Of a stretch of 64,000 nucleotides of DNA, positions 34,401 through 46,197 are shown one piece after another. The stretch spans positions 12,309,001-12,373,000 of the forward strand of contig CM067552.1 of the NCBI GenBank assembly GCA_034509755.1, read 5' to 3'. This DNA comes from Anisodus tanguticus. Lineage: Eukaryota; Streptophyta; Magnoliopsida; Solanales; Solanaceae. A program made the position numbers and the translations under genes. The notes below the pieces were generated by a model. The model made no database searches, was not told where the DNA came from, and was given only the letters and a program-made list of their open reading frames with translations. Numbering within the stretch: the first letter of the stretch is position 1; each line of letters opens with the position of its first letter.

Positions 34401-35330
34401 GGAACATAATCAATATGCAGGTCTGGAATAGGGCTGTCATTGCAAAGACACATTGGGATCTCACTCACAAACAGGACAAGATGTGAATTAGATGGATCGA
34501 TCCACACATACTATATCAAGCAATATCAGGTGCAGACAGTGAAAATACCTAAACAGACTTGTTGGATGACAAAGAAGATCATTGAAGCTAGAGAGCTATG
34601 GGAGCAGATACACTATCCATAACTTGAAGAGAAAGGCATGATCAAAAGAATCTAATCTCTTCTATTAAGTGACAGAATCAGCGTTCCTTGAAAATGTCTA
34701 ATGTTTGGCAACTTTGCTAGATCTAAGGCAATGTTTACTATGTTTTGCCTTCAAGCTAAGATACAGACTAAAAATAGAATGTGTCGTTTGGGTATTCAGG
34801 TGGAGTCATAGTGTGTCCTATGCCAAGCTGATGATGAGACTAGAGACACCTCTTCATACAATGAAACTCAGCAAACAGGTATGGACTAGAGTTCTAATGT
34901 GGATGCATGAGAAGATTTGGGCAGGATCTTCTTGGGATCAACATCTCTTATGGGCTATCAAGAGTGCAAACGGGAAGACTCAATTAGCACAAGTGTTCAG
35001 GATGGTGTATGCAGAGACAATAATATATCACATATGGATGGAAAGGAACTTGAGAATATTTTACCAGAAGACAGATACTGTGGAAAGAATTGCTAGAACT
35101 ATAGCTTTCTCATGTAATGTGAGAGCTCCAGCAGGTATTAGGTGCTTTGTTCAATCTCGACTCATGTAAATAGTAGCTAGCATTTTTGTAGAGGATAGCT
35201 GGAGGCAATGTAGTCAAGTGGTAGTTGAGGTTGTTTTCTCTGTTATTTGGATTAAGCTGACTGTAGTTAGCAAGTTTGATAATTCTCATCGGGTGATTAA
35301 TATAATGTTAGTTACATGCACAAATTTGCT
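34401..35330 (+). pseudogene. LINE ORF2 C-terminal fragment, part right of copia C
   Basis: Continuation of the LINE split by copia C: INMQVWNRAVIAKTHWDL and a TCWMTKKIIEARELWEQI stretch. The zf-RVT-like domain then appears in shifted frames (an FTMFCLQAK region near 34735, and LLWAIKSANGK and IIYHIWMERN at about 34950-35050). Many stops are present. In intact L1-type elements this follows the reverse transcriptase. The right boundary near 35330 is approximate. Confidence 0.75.
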
Positions 35331-35334
35331 TCCA

Positions 35335-35740
35335 ATTTATGTCACCCTTTCCTTTTTGGTCTGTCCTAAAAAGAATGTCACGTTTTTATATTTAGAAAAA
35401 TTTTAACTTTATGAGATAATTTACAGTCACACATTCATATAAGACTTGTTTTGGACCACACATTTCAAAGGTCTTCATTTATTTTCTTAAACTTCATAAG
35501 TGTGCTACATAAATTAGTACAGAGGGAGTATTATTTTATACACTCTCTGGTTAATTTGTGTCTTACTTTCTTTTTTTAGTCTATTTTTTAAAAAGCACTT
35601 TCTATATTTAACAATTCTTTTGTTCCAACATCTTACATGACATGTTTAAGATCACAAGATTTTAAAAAATTCTTTCTTCGTTTAATTCAGTGTGTAATGA
35701 AATTAAAGCTCATAAAATGAAACAGATTGGTTATAACAAA
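35335..35740. repeat. Stowaway-like MITE remnants
   Basis: Two adjacent AT-rich segments with Stowaway signatures. The first ends AGTACAGAGGGAGTATT at about 35518-35534 and has a CTTTTTGGTCTGTCC-type interior near its left side. The second (about 35540-35740) begins ACACTCTCTGGTTAATTTG and lacks a matching right end. Neither has complete inverted repeats. Confidence 0.5.
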
Positions 35741-35932
35741 TGAGGCATTTTAATAATAGCCGATTCTTCCATGACATTAATATAAAGTATTGAAAATTAA
35801 TCGAACTATACCGATATCGAAGAGAAAGATTAAACGGCTTAGTAAAGTGTAATTTTGGTTATACACAATATAGTAACAAAAATTTGCTAAAAGAATTGGT
35901 TGAAGCAAACCATTGACATCCCTAGATGTAAT

Positions 35933-37195
35933 AACTTGACCCCTCATTTGTGAATATTTGTACTCTAAATTTCATTTTGGGCATATACATATGTTAATAT
36001 AGTCATTTTTAACTTATAATAATGATTTGGGTTGAGGCGAGGTGTTCAGATAAATTTTGAAACACTTTGATGTTGGAACACAACAACTGTTTTTACCTAG
36101 TACTGGGGCGTCGCGATCGCAATTGCTTGACCATGATCACAAAGGAAGTGCCTATGAATCGGAATAGCGATAAAGACCATGAACGCGAAGAGGGGAGTCG
36201 GGCAAATCTATGCGATAGCTAGAAAAGATACTGCAATAGCAAGACCGACGGACCTGGGGCAAAATCACTAAAAGTGAGGATTATATTAGAGCCGGCAATT
36301 ATAAGTGTTTCACTCGGTTTCAAATGTGTGTAAGCGATGGACACTCCGCGATCACGAGGACCATTTGGTATAAAAGGGACAACTTCGACAAACATTACGG
36401 AGCTTTAGGAACGATGGGAAACGCCCTTTTTCACGGAAAATGAACATAATCGATTGAGTTAAGGATCCTAGTCATATTCTAGTGTTTATTGTATGATTTC
36501 CTTGGACTTTATATCCTAAACACTAGAGTAAAGTGAAAAATCATGAATTTGTTCCCCAAGTACTCTATAGAGAACTACGATTTTGAATGCATAAACGGAC
36601 TCTAATTAAAAATCTAACCATAAATTTAAACCGTGGGTTTGGATAACAAGGATTTAAATTATATTTAGGATTTTGACTGAGTAGACCCGAGGATTGACTT
36701 TAACTTTAATATTGACTTAGTCTAAAAATATGATGTTGATTCTGATGTAATTGACCATGCTATTACATATTTTGCATAGTTTGAAGGTGTTTGCATAAAA
36801 TTGGACACAGAATAGAGAAACTATGTGATTAGCTTGGATGCAATGTAAGTGAGAAACCTCTTGATTGCTTGTTTTTTTACAAGTATGAGTTAAGGTCTTC
36901 CACAAATACTTGAAAGTGATTCTGAACTACTTAATTTGTTGGGGGATGAACGCGTACTAGGACATACTATATGATATTTTAAGTTAAAAAGGCGATGTTT
37001 TGAGATTCTTTATCTTTGATGAAGTAATGTTATACTCTTTTATGATTAACATATAATAGGTTGAGATGCATGAAGTATTTATTACACTTATTTTAATACA
37101 GTGAGCATGGTATACTTATTTGCATAGTTAGGTAACAGAACATTGCATTTGCTATTGTTATACATGACGTTAATCTAGCAAAATGTTATGTCTCA
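35933..37195. other. No gene seen; degraded retroelement-like block at about 36100-36460
   Basis: The block includes CGTCGCGATCGCAATTGC and a CCGCGATCACGAGG stretch, wording I associate with GC-richer plant LTRs. I found no LTR ends or coding frames. The rest is AT-rich. Confidence 0.4.
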
Positions 37196-37203
37196 TAGAA
37201 TAT

Positions 37204-40200
37204 AGGGCTGGCCAGTGGGCCGCATCGGCCCGGTCCCTTCCCGAACCTGACAATTTTTAAAAAAAAATAAATAGCAGTAACAGGACTCAAATCGGGACGG
37301 GACATGGTCTCGTCCCGACCCATCCCGCCCCAGGCCCGCCTGTCCCGACCCGATCCCGATCCCGTCCCAGGCCCGTTTGTCCCGACCCGATCCCGATCCC
37401 GCCCCGGTCCCGCCCGAAACCCCCCCTTCTGCAAAAATAGTCGTTGCACCAACGACCATTTTACATTTTGGTCGTTGTGCAACGGCCATTTTTGGCCTCC
37501 CCCTCCCCCAACCCCCCTACCCCTTAATATTTATTTTTAACTCATAAGTTATTATATTTACACTTTAACCCGAATTTTCAACTATAAATACCTTATTTTC
37601 TCTTCATCTTTCTCACAAATTTTCCTACAATCTCTCAATACTCAATCTATCTCTACATTGTCTACTAAATATTCAATTTTATTTATTCATTTGGGAATTG
37701 GGAGTGAAGTTGGCAACTAGCTTGAGGATCTTCCATCGAGCAAAGTTTCAATTTTCAACCTCTCGATTACACGTCGACGTTACGTCGGCGTTTGGTACAT
37801 TCGTTCATTCATTAAATTATTATTGTTTGTTTATTTTATTTAGCGCACTTAATTTCATTTACTTTAATTATTTATTAGTATAATTATAAATTTATAATGA
37901 AAGGATTTAAACGTATGCTTACGGGTAGGGGTCATGCTTCTTCTAGTAGGGGAAAAAAGGGCAAGGGTCCTATTTCTAGACAGAATCTTATTCCTACACA
38001 GGATAATTTTGTTGATACTAAACATTTTCCTACAATACCATTAGATTTAGACGAGTAGCTATTTTCTGGAACTCAAGAAGACTTTAATTTAGACGATGAT
38101 CTAGATGATACACCCACTAATGTAGATGATGATACACCCACTAGTGCACCTTCAACTGAAATGTCTCATATTCCCCCTAGTATGAGACGAGGTCCAGCAA
38201 AATGACCATTAAAATCAGATGCATGAACATTTTTTTATAGGGACGTAGAGAATCAAGTAGCTAGATTTAAAATTTGTAAAGATGTTTTAAAATTTAAAAC
38301 TAGAAAAGGTCACGGTGGGACAGGGGGTTTAATGAGACACGTAGCAAGGGCTCATCCAACTAGGTATGCCCAATACGAGACTTCAAAACCGGCTGCGCAA
38401 TCGCACGCTCCATTGGTACAAGGTTCACATACTGATACTGTCCCGAACCAAGTACAGGGTCAAATTAACCCTATGACAGGGGGAATTGTAGGCCCTAAAT
38501 ACAATAAACATAGAGATAGGGAAGCAATAGCAAAATTAGTTGTTGTGGAGGGTTTGCCTTTTTCATTTCCTTCATCTCCCGGTTTTATTCATTACATTAG
38601 AGATATGTATAATCCTGCTTTTAACGATTTTCCTAGATCAACTGTTAAGAGAGATGTATTTAAATTCGCACATAAATATCAACGGTATTTACGTTATTCA
38701 TTATATCATTTTAATGGCAAAGTGGCTATCACTTCTGATATAGGTCGTAGTACTAATGGCCATGATTATTTAACGGTAACTTGTCATTTGATAGATTATA
38801 AATGGTCTATACAAAAACGTATCTTAGCATATAGATATATAGATGATAAGCACACTGGTGCTTTTACTGTAGAAAATATTTATCAAGTGTGCGATTATTA
38901 CAGAATAACTGATAAAATTATGACTATTACATTAGATAACGCTTCTTCTAACAATTACGCTATTACAATTTTTAAAAATAATTTAACTCCATCTTTTCCA
39001 TATCATTTTCATATAAACTGCACGTGCCATATATATAACTTAATTGTAAAGGATGATCTATCACTTTTTGAAGACATTCTTAATAAAATACAATTTGCTA
39101 TAAACTTTATTTTTAAAAATAATAGAATACAACGAAGAAAAGAATATAAAAAAAACTTGTCACGATTGCCAACTACCTTATAGAAAATTCCAAAAGAAGT
39201 ACCCACTAGGTGGAATTCTTTATACGAGCAACTACTTGTTGCTTATGACTATAGAAAACCTATAACTTTATTTTTTAACTCTCATAATCAAAATCCAGCT
39301 GATATGGTTGTAGATAGCGATTGGGTAAAAAATTTCGAACTTATTGTATTTTTAGAGAAAATTTTTTAAGCAACAAAAGAATTTTCCGGTATATATTATC
39401 CTACTATTTCAACTATGTTGTTTTATATAACTCTAATATTTTTATTACTTAGTGAATATATGGAAAAACCAGCTTATATGGCAGCTATTAAAAAAATATT
39501 TTATTCCTATTCCTACTATTTATATTATTGGTGATGTATTAAATCCGACTATTAAAATAGACGGTACTAAATCACTTATTGAAACTATTTATGATTGTAT
39601 AGAAGTACTACCACCTCCAAGTCCCAAAAATCCAAATCACCCACCACCGATTGGACAAACTAAAGAAGAAGTGTTGTCTAGCGTAGAAGACTAATGCAAA
39701 AAAGTATATAGGTTTTACCAACAAGAAAGTGCTACTAACCTACCGGCTTCCATACCATCTTCTTCTTCTTCAACACAACCTCACAAAAGACATGTTATTT
39801 CTGCAGATAGTATTGAAAGCCTCAGAAATAGAATGTGCGGCTGTACAGCTACTAACCAAATTAGCGAGTTTGATATTTTTGTTTTGCAGGGTTCTCATAC
39901 CGTACCAAGCGCTTCTCGTGAAGAAGGACATGAAGACTTGCTGAAATACTGGAGGGGGAATGAGAAGACCTTTCCGACACTTTCAATGATGGCTCGAGAT
40001 GTTTTGAACATTCAAGCGTCATCAACTGCGTTTAAAAGCGTTTTTTCTGCCGGCAGATATCAAATAGGAGACCATAGACACTCATTAGCCGGAGACAGCT
40101 TGGAGATTGTAGTATTATTCATAGATTGGATACGAGTGGAGCGGAGAAGGTGCGGTCAACCGGAGATCAACGAAGAAGAAGACGAAAACTACAACGAAGT

Positions 40201-40729
40201 TTTATCCGAAGGTGGTGGAAGCGACGTGGATCAATTTGACCAACAAATATCAATTCCAACCGAAAAACCACAGGAAATTATCAAGAAACTAGAACATGTT
40301 TTTTTTCAGAATGTAATATTTTTAATTGCAATTTTACTATGTAATTTGCAACTTTTGAACAACACCACAAAGTTGCAATTTTGACAATTGTATTTGTATT
40401 ACAAAAAAATCATATGTCTATTAAATAATATAAGAGGCACAAAAACAGCCTTGAGATGTTTTTATTACACTATCTTGTTCAATTATTGAGTTTTTTTATA
40501 TATATATGTTATTTTTTTATTTTTTAAAGAAAAAAATGCGGGATCCCGATAGCGACCCAATCCCGACCCGACCTGATTCCGACGGGATCGGGATCGGTGC
40601 GGGACTTCGGCAAATTCCGCCTATCCCGACCCGCCCGACCCAACCCGACCGATCCCGCCCTTTTCCCATCCCGACCCGATCCCGCCAAATCCGGCCCGCC
40701 GGTCCCGAGCCCGGCCCACTGGCCACCCT
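37204..40729 (+). mobile_element. hAT transposon copy 2
   Basis: A close relative of the element at 1116-4558, 3.53 kb, flanked by the exact 8-bp duplication TAGAATAT (37196-37203 and 40730-40737). Inverted ends: AGGGCTGGCCAGTGGGCCG on the left and the complement of CGGCCCACTGGCCACCCT on the right. Subterminal regions carry repeated CCCGATCCCGA-type units. The interior holds a decayed transposase. It lies 211 bp beyond the stop codon of the RING gene (minus strand), so it may sit in or near that gene's 3' untranslated region. Confidence 0.95.
37897..40294 (+). pseudogene. Decayed hAT transposase, copy 2
   Basis: Same layout as copy 1. Start region at 37897, BED-like finger at about 38215-38345 and catalytic core at about 38725-38975 (ITSDIGRST, then TLDNASSNNYA). 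The C-terminal region (YWRGNEKTFPTLSMMARDV at about 39944) is better preserved and continues through FSAGRYQIGDHRHSLAGDS. Stops occur at about 38058 and 39181, with more near 39368 and 39691. At about 40029-40034, where the family has a Ser-Glu pair, the codons read TTT AAA (Phe-Lys), so the catalytic Glu is lost. The normal stop used by copy 1 is also lost, extending the frame to 40384. Confidence 0.9.
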
Positions 40730-40737
40730 TAGAATAT

Positions 40738-40939
40738 AATAAGATACTCTAAATAATTAGAATAGCAACCTTTTTTCCTTTCTTCCTTTCCTAGATTTAC
40801 TTTCATATTTTTTTCTTTACTGATTCAAGTGAATTTCCCTGCAGAAAGTTTCTAAACAATATAATTATGGAGTATTTCAACTCCACTTTCTGACAACCAA
40901 GAAAAAAATTAGAAAAATGAGAGAAGAATATAATTAATA
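40738..40939 (-). other. 3' flank of the RING gene
   Basis: Sequence between the RING stop codon and the hAT copy 2 target duplication. AT-rich; it probably contains at least part of the 3' untranslated region. Confidence 0.45.
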
Positions 40940-41416
40940 TTAGAAAATGTCAAGAATATCATCAATAGGACGGTTGCAAAGAGGACACAACCCTCTATTC
41001 AACCAAAGTTCTCTTGAACAAATCCTACAATATGTATGTCCACAAGGAATAAAAGCCGCGCCTTTATTCCTTTCCATGCACACACAACATACCGTATCAA
41101 TCTCCCTCTCTTCTTTCTTCTCATCTCTACCGTCCATTTCTTCGAACAATCTCATCAACGTCTTGAATTGTGTTGTGGGAGTCAAGCTCCCCATTCTCTC
41201 TGCTTCCAACATTGCCAAGTTGACCCGACCCGATCCATAATGGGCCTCACGTATGGGCTCTTCTTCTCCGTAATATTGGGCCTCCTCTTCTTCCTCCACT
41301 GCGACATCGGATACCCTCGTGTTCCAAGAAGGCCCACAACAGGCACCCAACCCATTGAATCTTAGTCGTCGCTTCAACTTCTTCCATAACGTCTTCGGCC
41401 TATATCTACGGTCCAT
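40940..41416 (-). CDS. RING-HC finger protein, putative E3 ubiquitin ligase, 158 residues
   Basis: An intact minus-strand coding exon. A C3HC4 RING occupies residues 110-147: C110, C113, C125, H127, C130, C133, C144 and C147 (CCVCMERN, CGHTYCRIC, CPLC). It would bind an E2 enzyme and promote ubiquitin transfer. The N-terminus is basic (MDRRYRPKTLWKKLKRRLRF), followed by an acidic stretch (about 41-53). No membrane segment is visible, so a soluble ligase is likely; the substrate is unknown. The start is the ATG at 41416. The frame stays open upstream, but that extension contains a clear splice acceptor (TTTGCTTTCTTACAG, ending at 41458), so it is intron and leader. hAT copy 2 lies just downstream. 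Confidence 0.88.
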   Translation of the reverse strand: MDRRYRPKTLWKKLKRRLRFNGLGACCGPSWNTRVSDVAVEEEEEAQYYGEEEPIREAHYGSGRVNLAMLEAERMGSLTPTTQFKTLMRLFEEMDGRDEKKEEREIDTVCCVCMERNKGAAFIPCGHTYCRICSRELWLNRGLCPLCNRPIDDILDIF

Positions 41417-41457
41417 TTTTTGTTTCCCCTCTTTTTTTATGGCTTTTATGTTCCCTT

Positions 41458-42226
41458 CTGTAAGAAAGCAAAATTTAGCTAGAGTCAATAGGAAAAAATA
41501 TTTCCGAACCTTTTAATTTATGTGATATTTTTTATTTTTTTAAAATTAAATTAAATTTTTGAAACTAAATAGAATTAGATCAACTCAATCTTTTAAAATA
41601 TATAATTTATATATTCGTAACAACTATATGAAAACTACTATAAGTTACAAGTTTTCTCATGTCAATGTCAATAGAATAAAAAATATTGGTCAAACTTAAC
41701 ATAATTAAATCTCAAAAAACAAAAAAAGTCACATAAATTAATAGGAGTTGACAATATAAATCTTTTGTATCTATAATTATTTTTGGCCTATAGTCCGTGT
41801 TTTCTTGAATTACTCTGTCATGGAATATTTATTGAATACAAAATAAAATTTATTTAGACTCCATTATAGTTTTCAATCATTTCGTGATACCGGGCATGAC
41901 TTAATCACAGAATAAAAGCTTAGACAAAGAAATATGTTCTTGTAGGACAATACCTCAAATCTATATTAATAGGAGTTAACAATATGAATCTTTTGTGCCT
42001 AAACTTTTTTGTTGTTGATTGTTAATGTATCATAACTTTTATTTATTCGAGCGTGGGACCAAAAATAAAACATACATATAAAATAATGAAAAACTGAAAA
42101 TAAGACAAATGTTAGCAAATGTGAATCTTTTGGTCGTCAACCTGCTGTGCAATATTCCTTGTAATTACAAAGAAATGTAGAAAATGAAAATAACACAAAC
42201 ATTTGCAGAGAATTAAGGAGATTTAC
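41458..42226 (-). other. Predicted intron in the 5' leader of the RING gene
   Basis: On the minus strand the donor ATAG|GTAAAT (exon ends 42227) and the acceptor TTTCTTACAG (exon resumes 41457) bracket 769 bp. The upstream sequence to about 42545 is pyrimidine-rich (TTCTTCTTCC-type runs), typical of plant 5' leaders. Leader introns often raise expression in plants. This is a prediction from splice signals only. Confidence 0.6.
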
Positions 42227-42570
42227 CTATATTGTGAATGATAAAAATTTATATGTATATGGAAGAAAACCTTGGAAAATGATGATATTGAAGGTTTCTT
42301 TGTTTCTCCAGAAAATGATTTCTTCTTCTTTTTTCCTTTTCTGTGTAAGGAGAAGGAAGAAGAAGAGAGAATTAATGTGGATTTTAATTAAAAGAATATG
42401 AGAAAAGGAGATATAGAAAACAAGGAAATGGGGGAATGAAGAGAAGGCTATGCATGCATGTTTGATAATGAAGATTGTGGGGTTGGTTTGTCTTAAAATT
42501 TGGGAAAGATTTTCGTGGTTAGTAAATAGGGGATTACAGCTCATTGACTGGAGGGGGTTCTTTCTTTTCT

Positions 42571-42587
42571 AATTTTATTTTTATAGA
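42571..42587 (-). promoter_or_regulatory. Candidate TATA box of the RING gene
   Basis: On the minus strand TCTATAAAAATAAAATT lies about 30-40 bases upstream of the predicted start of the pyrimidine-rich leader (about 42545). Placement is inferred. Confidence 0.45.
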
Positions 42588-43918
42588 GTTAGGATAAATA
42601 AAATACAAATTCGGATCAACATATTAATGTTTAATCATAGTAGTATGTTTGAGCTTATTTTACAAATTGAAAAAAATCTCCTACTTTAAAGTTTAAACAA
42701 AACAAAGAAAATGCCCTTTTTTGACCAAGAAAATTGCTTCTCTCCTTCTCATCAAGTCCAAACAATTAGACAATATATAATTACAGACGAATAAATAACA
42801 AATACAAGTCAAAAATATCATATTCTATGTGAACCTAACCTTTCATAATATTTGAACCTAAATTTCTAATTATTAGGCCAAGAAAAATAATGACTTGTCT
42901 GTTGACATCAACTAAATACGCTATAGTATATTTAAAATTAGATAAACAGAATATTGATAACACACAAAATTAAACTAAGAAAGTTCATGTTATTGTTATG
43001 CTGATCAGACACATACGCATTCTTTCATGTTTTAAAACGCTCAAAATAGCTATAAATAAATTTAATTATTATAGAAAATCACACATTTTCTCAATCGAAA
43101 AAAACAAAAGAAATAGACCTTTAATTAATTTGATATCATTACAAAGTTCCCAATTAAGTTAAACTAAAGAAACTCACAGGCTTGATTAAGAGATGTGGCT
43201 TTTACAAGGGGAAAAGACAGCATATAGTAATTGCTGTAAATATAGTGGAACAATTTTCCTCTTTGTTTTTTATTTGAGTGAGAAATGAGAACTAAAGCTG
43301 ACAATTTTCCTATTAAGACACCTTATCAAATTTTCTTAACCAAATGCCTTAATTGTCATTATGTTAGCCTTAATTTTCTGACAAATTTGAAATCATCCAA
43401 GCATTAGGGTCCCCAAGGGCCCTGTAATTTCTCTAAAGTCCACCATTAGGCAGATCTTATCATTGGTTTAAATTTTCATTTTCTATGACGGATTAGTGAA
43501 TACTATGAGATCATTGAATTTAATCTCGTGATAGTGCAATTTAAATTATAATTACTTTTAACTACTGAACTACAGCGACAAATACATCTTTCTCCCGGAT
43601 CACTTCGTAGAGTTTAATTAACCACGATTCGCTCAATACCTTTTTTTCTTTCCTTTTGTTAATAGATTAATGAACATACTACTAGCCTATCATATAGTAA
43701 ATGAGATTTTTACATTTTGTATCATTTGATCTAAATTTATAATTAAAATTAGGTCATATTTTCATATCTAACCCTATTTACTCCATTTTTTTATATAACT
43801 TGAAATATTTAGGGAAAAGGCAACAATTCTTTAATTTGTGATTATGATTTCTGTTTTTATGGATAGAAACTGATTGAGAGTGATATTCATATTTGTCATC
43901 ACAAATTTAAATATTATT
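42588..43918. other. Intergenic DNA upstream of the RING gene; no gene seen
   Basis: AT-rich with no convincing frame or repeat ends. It would contain the distal promoter of the RING gene. Confidence 0.45.
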
Positions 43919-43923
43919 GGGTG

Positions 43924-44745
43924 TGTAAGAACATAAATTTTATTGGATTCAAATTCATAAAATTATTTGAATTATATTAAATTCAAGATATATTAGTCCA
44001 ATTAAATTGTTGGATTAATTATTTAAGTCCAATAAATATGAATTTAATTAATAGTCCAATTCTATTGGGCTAGTCCATTCAATTGGACTACAAATGACGA
44101 GCCCACTTTGTTATCTTATTCTAGAGGCCCAAATTGGTGTCACGTGTCAAATGACATGTCACGCCAAGTCAAACGAAAGAATCAATATGATCATGTCACG
44201 TGTCAAAATGACACATCATGTCTAGTCAAGTCAAAAGCCAATGAAAATGTGTCACGTGTACAAGTGACGTGTTCCGACCAATCAAATATCTCTATGTCAA
44301 CTTAAATCTGATTGGTCGAAAGAAGTTTGTGCTTATCACAACTCCTCCATCCTACAACTATACATAGGGGTCTTCTAATTCAGAAAATGAACAAGAAGCC
44401 AGAGAGAGCTCGTGGATCAAAGCCGCAAATTTCTCTACAAGCTAAAGTTCTAGAGATCAAGACGAAGATTCGAGATCAAGCTTAAAACCCTTGAATTCAA
44501 GTACACGTCAAGATCAAGATCACCAAATTAAAGATCAAACTCAAAAGCCTTTGAATTTAAGTACAAGTCAAGATCAAATTCACCAAGTTCAAGATCAAGT
44601 TCAAAAGCCCTTGAATTTATTATCGAAAGGAAGAATCAGAGGATTCATATAAATTGTAACACTTATTTGAAATTAAATACTACGATTGTTGCGATATTTT
44701 TCTGTCTTGATTATTATTTTCTCGACGTAAATTTTATTATCTACA
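43924..44745 (+). repeat. Solo LTR with G-box motifs
   Basis: 822 bp, flanked by the exact 5-bp duplication GGGTG (43919-43923 and 44746-44750). It starts TGTAAGAACATAAATT and ends TTATTATCTACA, giving a short inverted terminus. There is no internal coding region. Within it, GTCACGTGT occurs three times (about 44140, 44194 and 44251). A TATA-like CTATACATAGG lies near 44358, and three units of about 55-60 bp containing CAAGATCAA lie at about 44460-44620. The strand is inferred from the promoter-like order. Confidence 0.88.
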
Positions 44746-44750
44746 GGGTG

Positions 44751-46189
44751 AACTAAAGTGAAATATTAAAAATTCATATCGAGTGTATAAACACTACTGC
44801 AAAAAGAATTTCTATGCGGGTGTAAACTAAAGATGTAGTATGTGGATGCAATATTTTGTGTTGGCTATATATTTTTGAATTTTTTTGTGAAATGAAAAAA
44901 ATTGGCAGTTCACCAGGCTAGACCGAGACTGCTTCGTGCCCAGTATTCATAAACTTCACAACGAAAATATTTCTATTCATTGATCTCGGGTTTGAATTGA
45001 TCTAAAAGCTAGTAGTATAATATAAAATCAAGGGAAAATAGCATTTTTAGTCCTTACTCGGCTTGTTCCTATTTTCGTCTTTGTGATATTCGACTAAGCA
45101 CATTTAACCTTTAATTATATTACGCTTGTTTAGTCCAAATGCTAACAGTCATTAACATCTCAAAACGGATAACTTGTTGACGTTAAGGGCAATTTTGGAA
45201 TTTAGTTTCCAGCTTAATGTTACTCAAAACTGTTCTTTCACATTTTGATTGCACGTGAAAAGTAATATATGTTGCCTCTGCAATTGAGACTTTGCATGGA
45301 GGAAAATCGGAATTTTTCAATAGATCCACCTAATCATCATCTTTTCCTGCTAAATGTCAGAATTATTATACGTGTAATATAAGCTCCTGTTGAATTAATT
45401 TTCAACTGTTAGTGATGGACTGGGAAATTTTTGCATAACGAGAAGTGAATTAAATTGACAATGTCAGGCAAAAAAGGGTTTATCAGCATGGATTGCAATT
45501 TCATATGTAGTTGGGCCTTGAATTTCAGTTTAAAACATTTGAAGTTAGTCTTAACAAGCCAGGTCAAACTTAAAAAAAAAATGTCTATGTTTGGCCTTCA
45601 CAAAGCCACACCTTAGACAAAAATATCCCAAGTTAACCAAACTTTAGACGCGAATTTTCGCAATTTCAATCATGTACATCTAAAGTTGTTCTCCAAGTGT
45701 GTGGATGAACTTGCCAAAAAAAATAAAAAATTGAACTTGAGTATACATTAAATGGAGACCCCAAAAGCAGTTATTTGTGCACTTGACCCCCCCAAGTTGC
45801 AGTCTAAAAATTAAAAGCCCAAGCCCCTTCCTCCTAATGAGCTAGGTCAGTCCAAGACTCTTCCATTGTATACCAACTTAGCACGTGGATCTGCAAACAT
45901 GGAAAAGCAATTATATTTTGGATTAATTGTCATCACATACTGGGGATAATGTCATATCTTGAATTCTTACAACCTTTCTCTCTTTTAACACGTGCCAGCA
46001 TCTCACAACTCCTTGGACGGTCTTTGATCTTATCTCATTTTGGAGTTTGTTGTCATTACATAGACATAAAATATCAAAAGATTTATCTGTGTGGTCTTAT
46101 CAATTTAAACCATTGTTTATCCTTGACGTTAGGAATATGCAGTTTAAATTCTCTCATATTTATTCATCAAAACTAGCTAGACTATAGCT
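44751..46189. other. No gene seen; repeat debris
   Basis: Contains a MITE-like segment near 45035-45190 (AGGGAAAATAGCATTTTTAG) without an identified partner end. An open frame at 45949-46176 shows no recognisable family. Confidence 0.4.
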
Positions 46190-46197
46190 CATACAAC

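Larger units (their letters stand above)
28259..35924. mobile_element. Possible large hAT-like element enclosing a LINE remnant and copia C
   Basis: The left end TAGGGGTGTCAATAGTTC at 28259 and the right end at 35924 (complement TAGGGATGTCAATGGTTTGC) match each other and the common plant hAT terminus. The 8-bp flanks are AATGTAAC (28251-28258) and GATGTAAT (35925-35932), six of eight identical, consistent with a decayed target duplication. Subterminal CGAACC/GGTTCG-type motifs occur on the left. The span holds a LINE tail with copia C inside it and Stowaway-like debris. No hAT transposase is seen. The two ends could belong to different elements. Confidence 0.5.

Noticed and set aside
37204..37430. 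Short spaced CCCGATCCCG repeats considered as a CRISPR-like array
   Set aside because: Units are irregular, without unique spacers, and sit at a eukaryotic transposon end with a matching inverted repeat.
41417..41488. N-terminal extension of the RING protein
   Set aside because: It contains a splice acceptor and starts without a good ATG context; treated as intron and leader.
42227..42544. 105-codon minus-strand frame upstream of the RING gene
   Set aside because: Coincides with the pyrimidine-rich leader; no protein features.
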